Shown here piece by piece: positions 51,038 through 59,355 of a stretch of DNA of 64,000 nt; position 1 is the stretch's first letter; every line of letters starts with the position of its first letter. Origin of the DNA: Bacillota bacterium (GTDB lineage: Bacteria > Bacillota > Clostridia > Christensenellales > Aristaeellaceae); contig JAEZIN010000035.1 in NCBI GenBank assembly GCA_023436585.1, positions 177,533 through 241,532 on the forward strand. Reading direction: 5' to 3'. A program made the translations under genes and the position numbers. Under the pieces are notes generated by a model, which saw only the letters and a program-made list of their open reading frames with translations, did not search any database and was not told the origin of the DNA.

Positions 51038-53602
51038 ATGTGGCATCTCACATCTCCCCAGGGCAGGCTGGAAGTCATCATCACCCAAGGCCAGGCGGGG
51101 GATTTGGTCTACCGTGTCAATAAGAACGGAACCCAGGCACTTAAGGATAGTCCCCTGGGGTTTGTAAGCGATCTTGGGGATTTTACTGCGAACTTAGTCT
51201 TTGAACAGGCGCAGCAGCAGGAAATCAACGAGTCTTACAGCCTTCCGGTGGGTAAAAAGGCGGTTTATACCAACCATTGCCACGAGCTGACGCTTGCTTT
51301 CAGGCAAGGAGATACCCCCTTTGTCCTTCGGTGCCGGGCCTTTGACGAGGGTGTTGCCTTTCGGTATGAGATACCGGCCGCCTGCCCGCAAAAAATCGCC
51401 ATCGCGCGCGAGGCGACCGGCTTTTGTGTCGCGCAGGGTTTTGACGAGCTGTGGCTTCAAGATTGGGTGAAGTCCTACGAGGGCGTGTATCATCCAAGGA
51501 TTTGGGACCATACGCTTTCTCATCAGCATTTTGGCATGCCTAGCCTTATGCATGACAGCAAGCAGGGCAATTGGATGATGATCAGCGAAGCGCAGGTGCT
51601 GTCCACCCAGGGAGCCTACTGTTCAACCCACCTGGTGGGCACCAAGGGCCGGCGGCTGGATATTGCCTTTGCCCCCGAGGAGGGCGGGAACCCCATTGTC
51701 ACTTCTCTTCCCTTCACTTCACCCTGGCGCTTTGCAGTCCTGGCGGATAGCCTCGACGAGCTCGTGAATACCACGATGAACTACAACCTCAACCCGCCTT
51801 CCACACTTGAGGACACCAGTTGGATACGTCCCGCGCGTGCCTTGTGGGCCTGGTGGGAGTATGAGAACGCCGCGCAGCTTTACACCGAATCAAAAGCATA
51901 CATCGATGTTGCTGCCGCCATGGGTTTTGAGGCAGTCACGCTGGACTGCCCCTGGGATGCCAGCTGTGTAAAGACCCTGTGCGATTATGCCCACACGAAG
52001 AATGTTCAGGTTTGGATTTGGACGGGAATGCAGCAGCTGAGCACCTATGAGAAGGCGCAGGCCCGCATTCCGCTGTGGGCCAGTTGGGGCGTGGACGGCC
52101 TGAAGGTTGACTTCTTTGAAAACGATTCCTGCCATACCATGTGGCAGTATAACATGATTGCCGACATGATGACCGAGCATAAGATGATGATCAACTTCCA
52201 TGGCGCAACCAAGCCCATGGGCGAGGGCCGCACCTGGCCCAATTACATGACCAGTGAGGGCATTCTGGGTTTGGAGCACTACAAGTGGAGCAACCTGCCC
52301 AACGCGGCGCACAACTGCACCGTGCCTTTTACCCGCAACGTATTGGGTCCGATGGATTACACCCCCACCGGCTTCTCCAATAAAAACCGCAACACCAGCA
52401 TGGCCCACCAGATGGCGCTGCCGGTGGTTTTTGAGTCGGGCATCACCCACTATTCGCTGTCCCTGTATTATCTGGAGGCTTGGCGCGGCACCGATTTCCT
52501 TCGCCGCACACTTAACAAATACGACGGCGTTCGTGTGCTGAGCGGTTATCCTGGGGATCATGCCGCCATCCTGCGCTACGCCGGAGATCAATACCTGGTG
52601 GGCGTGATCAACACCTATAAGCGAACTTTGCCCCTTTCCCTTGACTTTCTTCCGGAAGGCGAATTCGAAGCCGAGCTGTATGAGGATGAAGGGAAGGGCG
52701 AATCGATTGGCATGCGGCGTATGCGGGTCAACCGTGATACCAAGCTGGAGTTGAATTTGGTTGAAAACGGCGGCGCGGGGCTGTACATTGCCCCCCATGT
52801 CGGGGAGCTGCCAAAGGGCGTCTGCTCGGGGTATATGAGCCCGCGCGTGACCGAGTATCCGGCTTTTAAGGCCAAACCCCGCGGGGGCAGTGAGCCGGTG
52901 GCCTGGGATGCTGATTTGCAAGGTCTTTTGCTCAACGCCGGGGCGGAGTTTGCTCTTGATGTGCCCGAGCGTAAGCGCTATACGCTTCGCTTCTTCTATG
53001 CGGCCGAAGGGCCTTGGACTTTGGGTGTTCAAGCGGGGGACCATCGTGTGACCCAAAACATGCCCAAGACCGGCCACTACAGAACCTTTATCACCCATCA
53101 AGTGATCATGACGCTAGATAAGGGGCGCCAAATCTTGCGCATCGATCGAGTGGATGGCCAGGTGCCCGCGCTGACCAAGATGCTGCTGATAGACAACGAC
53201 CCGGCGGAAACCCTCTTCTTCCCCGCAAATGCGGCGCAGCTCACCGGCGAGGCTGAGCTTACACAGGCGGCGGATGGTGTTTGGGAAGCGGTGGGGTTGG
53301 GCGGCGGCGCGGTGATGCGCTATACCGATATTCAGCTCGAAAAAGCCGGTGTATACGTATTGCGTGTTGATTACTGTGCCGGTGCTGCCCGGGATATCCG
53401 CTTTGAGGCCAATGGAGACCAAGTGGTGGAAACGTATCTGCACCCTACCAGCGGCTGGGATTTCCCCTGCTGGAACAGGCCTGAGGGCAAAGAAATTCTG
53501 ATCCGTCTTCATGCCGGGGCCAATACCATCACCCTCTCCAATCCCAATGGGCCTATGTCACACATACGGGGCATGGCGCTGACCTGGGAGGCCCAGGGCT
53601 GA
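51038..53602 (+). CDS. Glycoside hydrolase family 97 (retaining alpha-galactosidase type), cytoplasmic
   Basis: An 854-residue enzyme. An N-terminal beta-sandwich (1-250) is followed by a catalytic (beta/alpha)8 barrel (255-540), with GVDGLKVDFFEND containing Asp358 as the likely nucleophile and TSEGILGLE with Glu407 as possible acid/base. This nucleophile-in-barrel arrangement marks the retaining GH97 branch, known for alpha-galactosidase activity. Residues beyond about 600 look like one or two carbohydrate-binding beta domains (GGGAVMRYTDIQLEKAGVYV). No signal peptide. TTAGGAGG lies just before the ATG. It follows the fourth importer and precedes the DUF5107-TPR gene. Confidence 0.87.
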   Translation: MWHLTSPQGRLEVIITQGQAGDLVYRVNKNGTQALKDSPLGFVSDLGDFTANLVFEQAQQQEINESYSLPVGKKAVYTNHCHELTLAFRQGDTPFVLRCRAFDEGVAFRYEIPAACPQKIAIAREATGFCVAQGFDELWLQDWVKSYEGVYHPRIWDHTLSHQHFGMPSLMHDSKQGNWMMISEAQVLSTQGAYCSTHLVGTKGRRLDIAFAPEEGGNPIVTSLPFTSPWRFAVLADSLDELVNTTMNYNLNPPSTLEDTSWIRPARALWAWWEYENAAQLYTESKAYIDVAAAMGFEAVTLDCPWDASCVKTLCDYAHTKNVQVWIWTGMQQLSTYEKAQARIPLWASWGVDGLKVDFFENDSCHTMWQYNMIADMMTEHKMMINFHGATKPMGEGRTWPNYMTSEGILGLEHYKWSNLPNAAHNCTVPFTRNVLGPMDYTPTGFSNKNRNTSMAHQMALPVVFESGITHYSLSLYYLEAWRGTDFLRRTLNKYDGVRVLSGYPGDHAAILRYAGDQYLVGVINTYKRTLPLSLDFLPEGEFEAELYEDEGKGESIGMRRMRVNRDTKLELNLVENGGAGLYIAPHVGELPKGVCSGYMSPRVTEYPAFKAKPRGGSEPVAWDADLQGLLLNAGAEFALDVPERKRYTLRFFYAAEGPWTLGVQAGDHRVTQNMPKTGHYRTFITHQVIMTLDKGRQILRIDRVDGQVPALTKMLLIDNDPAETLFFPANAAQLTGEAELTQAADGVWEAVGLGGGAVMRYTDIQLEKAGVYVLRVDYCAGAARDIRFEANGDQVVETYLHPTSGWDFPCWNRPEGKEILIRLHAGANTITLSNPNGPMSHIRGMALTWEAQG

Positions 53603-53650
53603 TGCCTGCGGCCGATACTCGGAAAGGCATATATCGCAATGGAGGGCATT

Positions 53651-56600
53651 ATGCAAGTACGCGTGTGGGCGGAGCAAGTGATCATCCCCACCTATTCGGT
53701 GGGGAAGCCTGATAAAAACCCCATGTTCTTGGAGAAACGGGTCTATCAAGGCTCCAGCGGCAAAGTCTACCCTCATACGGTAATAGACACCGTGTCCGAT
53801 GAAAAGACCGACCAAGCTTATCAGGCGGTTTATTTGGAGAACGAGTATCTGAAAATTATGGTGCTGCCAGAGCTGGGCGGGCGGATACAGCGGGCTACGG
53901 ACAAGACAAACGGTTATGATTTTGTCTATTACAATCAGGTGATTAAGCCCGCCATGGTGGGCCTGAACGGCCCGTGGATTTCGGGAGGGATTGAGTTCAA
54001 CTGGCCGCAGCATCACCGGCCCAGCACCTTTGACCCGGTGGCCTGGCGTACGCAGGAGCACCCTGACGGCAGTGCATGCATTGTGGTGGGTGAGATTGAG
54101 ACGATGTTTCGCACCCGCGGCACCACCCACTTTACGCTCTACCCAGGCAAGGCCTACCTTGAAATCAGCACACAAGTCTATAATCGGACCGATGCGCCGC
54201 AGACTTTTCTGTGGTGGGCCAATCCGGCTGTAGCGGTCAACGACAATACACGGTCCATTTTCCCGCCGGATGTGCACGCGGTCATGGATCACGGGAAGCG
54301 GGATGTGTCCGCTTTTCCCATCGCCACGGGCGTATACTATAAGCAGGACTATGCTCCGGGCACAGATATATCCCGGTACAGGAACATTCCCGTGCCCACC
54401 TCCTACATGGCGTACCATTCTGATTATGACTTTGTGGGCAACTACGATGACGGTAGGCAGGCCGGGCTTTTACACGTGGCGGATCACCATATCGCACCCG
54501 GAAAGAAACAGTGGACCTGGGGAAATGGTGCGTTTGGGCAGGCCTGGGATCGCAACCTCACCGACGAGGATGGCCCCTATATTGAACTGATGACCGGCTG
54601 CTTTACGGATAATCAGCCCGATTTCTCCTGGCTTATGCCCTATGAGCAAAAGCGTTTCACGCAAGTCTTCATGCCCTATAAGCAGGTGGGCCAGGTGAGC
54701 GATGCAACGCGGGATGCGGTGCTGCGCCTTTCCCGCGAAAACGGTCAGCTGCATTTGCTGGTCTATGCTACGGGACGATACCAGCAAGCGCAAATAGCAG
54801 TAATACAAGGGGATCAAACGCTATTTACGGCACAGGCCGATCTTTCTCCGCAGGCGGCCTTTGAGGCCTTTTGTCCTTCGGGGCCGCAGGGAGGAGAGCC
54901 GACACTGACTGTGACCACGCGGGAGGGGAGGGTGCTGGCACACTGCAGCCTGCGTCAAATGCCGCATCAGCCAATGCCGGCTCCGGCTACTGCCATCCCG
55001 CCCGCCTGCGAAGTGAGCAGCTGTGAAGAGCTGCTGCTCTTTGGTCAGCATATCGAGCAGTATCGGCATGCCACTTGGGATGCCGCCGCCTACTATCTGG
55101 AGGGGCTGCGCCGCGATGAAAGCGACTTGCGCCTGAATAACGCTTATGGCAAATTGCTGGTAAAGCGCGGGCTGGTAGAGCAAAGCCTCCCCTATTTTGA
55201 CAGAGCGATTGCCAAGCTTACCTTGAAAAATCCCAATCCCTATGACAGCGAGCCCTATTTCAACCGGGGTGTGGCACTTTGTTATTTGGGCCGCTGGCAA
55301 GAAGCATACGACGCTTTTTTTAAAGCTACATGGAGCGCAGCGTGGCAAGGGCCGGGGTTTTACCGGATTGGGTGCATCGATCTGATGCGCGGGGAAGATG
55401 AGCTGGCACTAAATCACCTTAACACCGCGCTCATCTATAACAGCCATAATATGAAGGCCCGCAATGCAAAGACTGCCGCGCTGCGCCGGCTGGGGCGGCT
55501 GGAACAGGCCGCGCAGGTAGCCAGGGAATCCATCGCCATCGATCCCCTGGATCCCATTTCCAGGCGAGAGCTGGGCTTGATGATCGACATGGAGGATAGC
55601 CAATGGCTCAGCCATGCGCAGGGGGATCACAATACCATCATCGAGCTGGCGCTGGAATATATGCAATGGGGTTTTTGTGAGGATGCGGCCGCGATACTAA
55701 AAGCGTATTGTGCTCAGGTGGGCGATGAAAAAGCGGTGTATCCGCTGGTCTATTATCATTTGGGCGTGATCACAGAAGATAACACATGGTTCTCTCGCGC
55801 GCAGCAGGCGATACCGGACGGCTGTTTTCCCCACCGATTGGAGGATTGCGCCGCCCTGGAAGCTGCTATATCCAGGAGTGAGGATCATTCCAAAGCGCAA
55901 TACTATTTGGGGAACTTTTGGTATGACCGGCTGCAGGAAGAACGGGCAATTAAAGCCTGGGAAGCCTCGGCGAAGGCCGACGACGGCTACGCCACTGTGC
56001 ACCGCAATTTGGCGCTGGCTTACTATAATAAACGTAAGCAGCCGCAGCTTGCCATGGCTTCGCTGGAAACCGCCTTCCGGCTGGACACCAGTGATGCCCG
56101 GGTATTTATGGAACGCGATCAGCTGCGCAAAAAACTTAAGGTTCCTGCGAAGCAGCGGTTGCAAGACTGTGAGGCAAACTGGCCGCAGGTTTTAGCGCGG
56201 GACGATCAGTACCTGGAATACTGCACGCTGCTTAATATGACGGGTCAGCATGAAAAAGCGCTTAACGCGCTGCTCACCCGGCATTTTCACCCCTGGGAAG
56301 GAGGGGAGGGGAAGGTGCCGGCCCAGTGGCGGCTGGCACTGACCCAAATGGCGCGGCAGCATCTGGCAGCCGGCGAGGCACAGGAGGCGCTCATGCTGCT
56401 GGAACGCGCCGCCGGGGAATATCCCCATAGCTTTGGCGAGGGCAAGCTCCCTGGCGCGCAGGAAAACGATATATGGTATCTCATGGGGAGAGCGCTTGAG
56501 ATGCTGAATCGTTCTCACGACGCAATCAGTGCCTATACCCGTGCCAGCCTGGGCCTCTCGCAGCCGGTGAGCATGATGTACTATAACGACCAGCCTCCTG

Positions 56601-56917
56601 AAATGATCTTCTATCAGGGATTGGCCAGAATACGCCTGGGTGATCAGCAGGGCGCGGAGGAGCGGTTTGACCGCTTGGTTGCCTATGGCGAGCAGCATCT
56701 GGAGGATAAAATAGCCATCGAGTATTTTGCCGTGTCCCTGCCGGACCTGATGATCTTTGAGGAGGACCTGTGCCTTCGCAACCGGATTCACTGCCTGTTT
56801 ATGATGGCGCTGGGGTATGTGGGCAAGGCAGATCAGGTCCACGCACAGGCAGCTTTAGACTCGCTCAAGGCGCTCTGCCCCGAGCACCAAGGGGCGGAGG
56901 TTCACGCCCGGCTCTAA
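53651..56917 (+). CDS. DUF5107-domain protein with long TPR region
   Basis: A 1088-residue cytoplasmic protein. Residues 1-330 resemble DUF5107 (EYLKIMVLPELGGRIQRATD, GGIEFNWPQHHRPSTFDPV and TTHFTLYPGKAYLEISTQVYN), a galactose-mutarotase-like beta-sandwich. Residues about 430-1080 are helical tetratricopeptide-like repeats, for example PYFNRGVALCYLGRWQEAYDAF. The ATG at 53651 follows GGAGGG; an ATG at 53639 is also possible. It lies between GH97 and GH36 genes, so a role in binding, mutarotation or hydrolysis of galactosides is probable. Some DUF5107 proteins may be glycoside hydrolases, but I could not identify a catalytic pair. Confidence 0.8.
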   Translation: MQVRVWAEQVIIPTYSVGKPDKNPMFLEKRVYQGSSGKVYPHTVIDTVSDEKTDQAYQAVYLENEYLKIMVLPELGGRIQRATDKTNGYDFVYYNQVIKPAMVGLNGPWISGGIEFNWPQHHRPSTFDPVAWRTQEHPDGSACIVVGEIETMFRTRGTTHFTLYPGKAYLEISTQVYNRTDAPQTFLWWANPAVAVNDNTRSIFPPDVHAVMDHGKRDVSAFPIATGVYYKQDYAPGTDISRYRNIPVPTSYMAYHSDYDFVGNYDDGRQAGLLHVADHHIAPGKKQWTWGNGAFGQAWDRNLTDEDGPYIELMTGCFTDNQPDFSWLMPYEQKRFTQVFMPYKQVGQVSDATRDAVLRLSRENGQLHLLVYATGRYQQAQIAVIQGDQTLFTAQADLSPQAAFEAFCPSGPQGGEPTLTVTTREGRVLAHCSLRQMPHQPMPAPATAIPPACEVSSCEELLLFGQHIEQYRHATWDAAAYYLEGLRRDESDLRLNNAYGKLLVKRGLVEQSLPYFDRAIAKLTLKNPNPYDSEPYFNRGVALCYLGRWQEAYDAFFKATWSAAWQGPGFYRIGCIDLMRGEDELALNHLNTALIYNSHNMKARNAKTAALRRLGRLEQAAQVARESIAIDPLDPISRRELGLMIDMEDSQWLSHAQGDHNTIIELALEYMQWGFCEDAAAILKAYCAQVGDEKAVYPLVYYHLGVITEDNTWFSRAQQAIPDGCFPHRLEDCAALEAAISRSEDHSKAQYYLGNFWYDRLQEERAIKAWEASAKADDGYATVHRNLALAYYNKRKQPQLAMASLETAFRLDTSDARVFMERDQLRKKLKVPAKQRLQDCEANWPQVLARDDQYLEYCTLLNMTGQHEKALNALLTRHFHPWEGGEGKVPAQWRLALTQMARQHLAAGEAQEALMLLERAAGEYPHSFGEGKLPGAQENDIWYLMGRALEMLNRSHDAISAYTRASLGLSQPVSMMYYNDQPPEMIFYQGLARIRLGDQQGAEERFDRLVAYGEQHLEDKIAIEYFAVSLPDLMIFEEDLCLRNRIHCLFMMALGYVGKADQVHAQAALDSLKALCPEHQGAEVHARL

Positions 56918-56948
56918 TAATATAATACCGACATAGCGGGGTACGTAC

Positions 56949-59015
56949 ATGATTACATGGGATCATCAAAGCCGGATCGTTCACCTTCAAACCTGCAATA
57001 TGTCCTATATCCTGCATCTGGGCGAGGAAGTGCGCGGCCTGTATTGGGGCGCACCTGTCGATCCGAATGATTTTGATCCAGCTCAAGCGCATGTGTTTCA
57101 CAGCTCTTTTGATGTGGATACCGGGATGGAACGAAGCGAATACGCGGTGGATGACGGGCAACACTTTGCCCAGCTCTGTTTGCAGTTGGAGGACGCATCT
57201 GGACTGCAAACCTGCCGTATGCGCTACGTTGCTCATTCCATCCAGGATGAGACGCTTACTGTCACCTTTGTTGAACCGGATATGGGTGTTGAGCTGATGG
57301 TTACGTATCGGCTTTACCCGCAATACGACATCCTCGCCCGAAGCGCCAAACTGACCAACAAGGCTGATACTTCGGTAAAGGTACGCAGGTTCTTTTCTGG
57401 CTGTGCTGTTCTGCCTATAGGATTTGAGGGGGAAGTGCGGTACCTGTCCGGCAAATGGGCGGGCGAAAACAGGCTGATCACCAAGCCGATTGGCGAAGGC
57501 GTTTTCAGCCTGGAGAGCCGCCGTGGTTTTTCGGGTACCCATTCGACACCCGCCCTGGCGCTTGGAAAAGGAGCGGATGAGGATCACGGCGCCGTTTACT
57601 TTGGCCTGCTGGCCTATAGCGGGAACTGGCGCATGGAAGTAGAGAAGACGCCCTTTGGTCATACCAGATTGCTGGCCGGCCGAAATGATTTCGACGCGGC
57701 CGAGTGCCTGGCTCCCGGCGAAAGCCTTGCGACCCCCGCTTTCTATCTGGGCTTTTCCCAAGGCGGTTATGGGGACATGAGCCGTACATTGCATCGCTTT
57801 GGACAGCAGGTTGTGATGGATCGGAATCTATGCCGCCGGGTGCTGTACAATTCTTGGGAAGCCACTGCCTTTCATGTGGAAGTCAATTCGCAAAAGGAAC
57901 TGGCGAAGCGTGCCGGCGAAATGGGCGTAGAGCTGTTTGTGATTGATGATGGGTGGTTTGGGGCACGGAATAGCGATAAGGCCGGCCTTGGAGATTGGGT
58001 AGTGAATCCGCAGAAATTCCCCAATGGCTTGGAAGAATTGACCGACTATGTCATCTCCCTGGGAATGGGTTTTGGCATCTGGGTGGAACCGGAATCCGTC
58101 AATCCCGACAGTGACCTGTTTAGGTCGCATCCCGATTGGATTTATCATATACCCTCGCGGGAGCCTGCTTTGCGGCGAAATCAGTACCTGCTCAACCTGT
58201 CGCTGCCGGCGGTACAGGCGTATTTGAAGCAGTCTCTGCGCAGGCTGCTTCAAAATAAAGCGATTACCTTCTTAAAGTGGGATATGAACCGCCCCATGAC
58301 TGATTGGGGGCTTGATCCCAGCCAGTGGCGCAAGCATACGGAGGCACTTTATGACCTTTGGGAGATGATCCGGGTGGAATTTCCCCACGTGGAGCTCGAA
58401 TGCTGTGCCGGCGGCGGGGGACGGGTGGATTTTGGCGCATTGCACTGGGCCGACGAGTTCTGGCCAAGCGACAATACAGATCCCTACGAAAGGCTGTTTA
58501 TCCAGGAAGGTTTTACCCAATTCTATCCTCCCCATGTCATGATGTGCTGGGTCACCGATACACCTCCAAACGCCTTCAAAGCAGGACGCGACAGCCTGCG
58601 GTACAAGTTCCATGTAGCCATGCAGGGAGGACTGGGCATTGGCGCGGATATCAGCAAGTTCACGCCGGAGGAGATTGAGACTTGCAAGCAATATATCAGC
58701 CAATACAAGCAGATTCGCGAGGTTATTCAGCAGGGCACGCTGTATCGCCTGCGCTCGCCTCACGAGCATGACTTTTCTGCCGTTTCCTATGTTTCGCAGG
58801 ATCAGCAAACCGCTATAGTGTTTGGCTATATGATTGGGCGGCGATTTGGCGATCCGCTTCCTTTGGTATGCCTGAAGGGCTTGTCCCCTCATGCTAGATA
58901 TTTGGTTGATGGGCAGCAAAGTATGAGTGGGCTCACGCTGATGAACGCAGGATTGCGCATGAATCTACAAGGCGATTTTGATAGCTGCATGATCGTGCTT
59001 CGCAGGGAAGCGTGA
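56949..59015 (+). CDS. Alpha-galactosidase, glycoside hydrolase family 36
   Basis: A 688-residue enzyme that should release galactose from raffinose-type or galactomannan oligosaccharides. An N-terminal beta-supersandwich (1-290) leads into the barrel with ELFVIDDGWFGARNSDKAGL, FLKWDMNRP with nucleophile Asp445 and EFWPSDNTDPYERL with acid/base Asp508, all GH36 hallmarks. A C-terminal beta domain closes the protein. No signal peptide. The ribosome binding site before the ATG (GCGGGG) is weak. It is the last gene of the operon, with a long hairpin 76 bp after its stop. Confidence 0.95.
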   Translation: MITWDHQSRIVHLQTCNMSYILHLGEEVRGLYWGAPVDPNDFDPAQAHVFHSSFDVDTGMERSEYAVDDGQHFAQLCLQLEDASGLQTCRMRYVAHSIQDETLTVTFVEPDMGVELMVTYRLYPQYDILARSAKLTNKADTSVKVRRFFSGCAVLPIGFEGEVRYLSGKWAGENRLITKPIGEGVFSLESRRGFSGTHSTPALALGKGADEDHGAVYFGLLAYSGNWRMEVEKTPFGHTRLLAGRNDFDAAECLAPGESLATPAFYLGFSQGGYGDMSRTLHRFGQQVVMDRNLCRRVLYNSWEATAFHVEVNSQKELAKRAGEMGVELFVIDDGWFGARNSDKAGLGDWVVNPQKFPNGLEELTDYVISLGMGFGIWVEPESVNPDSDLFRSHPDWIYHIPSREPALRRNQYLLNLSLPAVQAYLKQSLRRLLQNKAITFLKWDMNRPMTDWGLDPSQWRKHTEALYDLWEMIRVEFPHVELECCAGGGGRVDFGALHWADEFWPSDNTDPYERLFIQEGFTQFYPPHVMMCWVTDTPPNAFKAGRDSLRYKFHVAMQGGLGIGADISKFTPEEIETCKQYISQYKQIREVIQQGTLYRLRSPHEHDFSAVSYVSQDQQTAIVFGYMIGRRFGDPLPLVCLKGLSPHARYLVDGQQSMSGLTLMNAGLRMNLQGDFDSCMIVLRREA

Positions 59016-59355
59016 ACCATTGATTGTAAGGGCATCACGGTGATTCCATATATGGATGAGCAGTGATGCGGTGCGTAAATGGAAACGGAACGTAGCCTGC
59101 CTTTCGGACATATTTGTCCAAAGGCAGGCTACGGTTATTGTAAGGGTATATAATGCTAGTTTTTCCACGATATGCTGTTGATCATGAAGATATCGAAAGG
59201 CGCTTTTCTGGAGACCATTCCTTACATTGTGACCTGTAAGTTTTTACATTGACTACTGGAAGATATATATTTCGATCAACGTCTGTTTCTGTGGTAATTG
59301 CATTCGGGAACCTCCCAAAGAACAGGAACTGCCTAATTATGAGGAGGATTTGCTA
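59016..59355. other. Gene-free stretch between GH36 and next gene
   Basis: The 340 bp contain the terminator hairpin at 59091-59133 and a short palindrome TCCATATATGGA (59045-59056). The rest is AT-rich and may hold the promoter for the next gene, though no well-spaced pair of boxes was found. Confidence 0.5.
59091..59133 (+). terminator. Long two-part hairpin terminator of alpha-galactoside operon
   Basis: CGTAGCCTGCCTTT (59091-59104) pairs with AAAGGCAGGCTACG (59120-59133), and the loop holds a second stem GGACA/TGTCC (59106-59110, 59115-59119). Together 19 bp with one bulge. It is not followed by a strong T-run. Confidence 0.75.
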
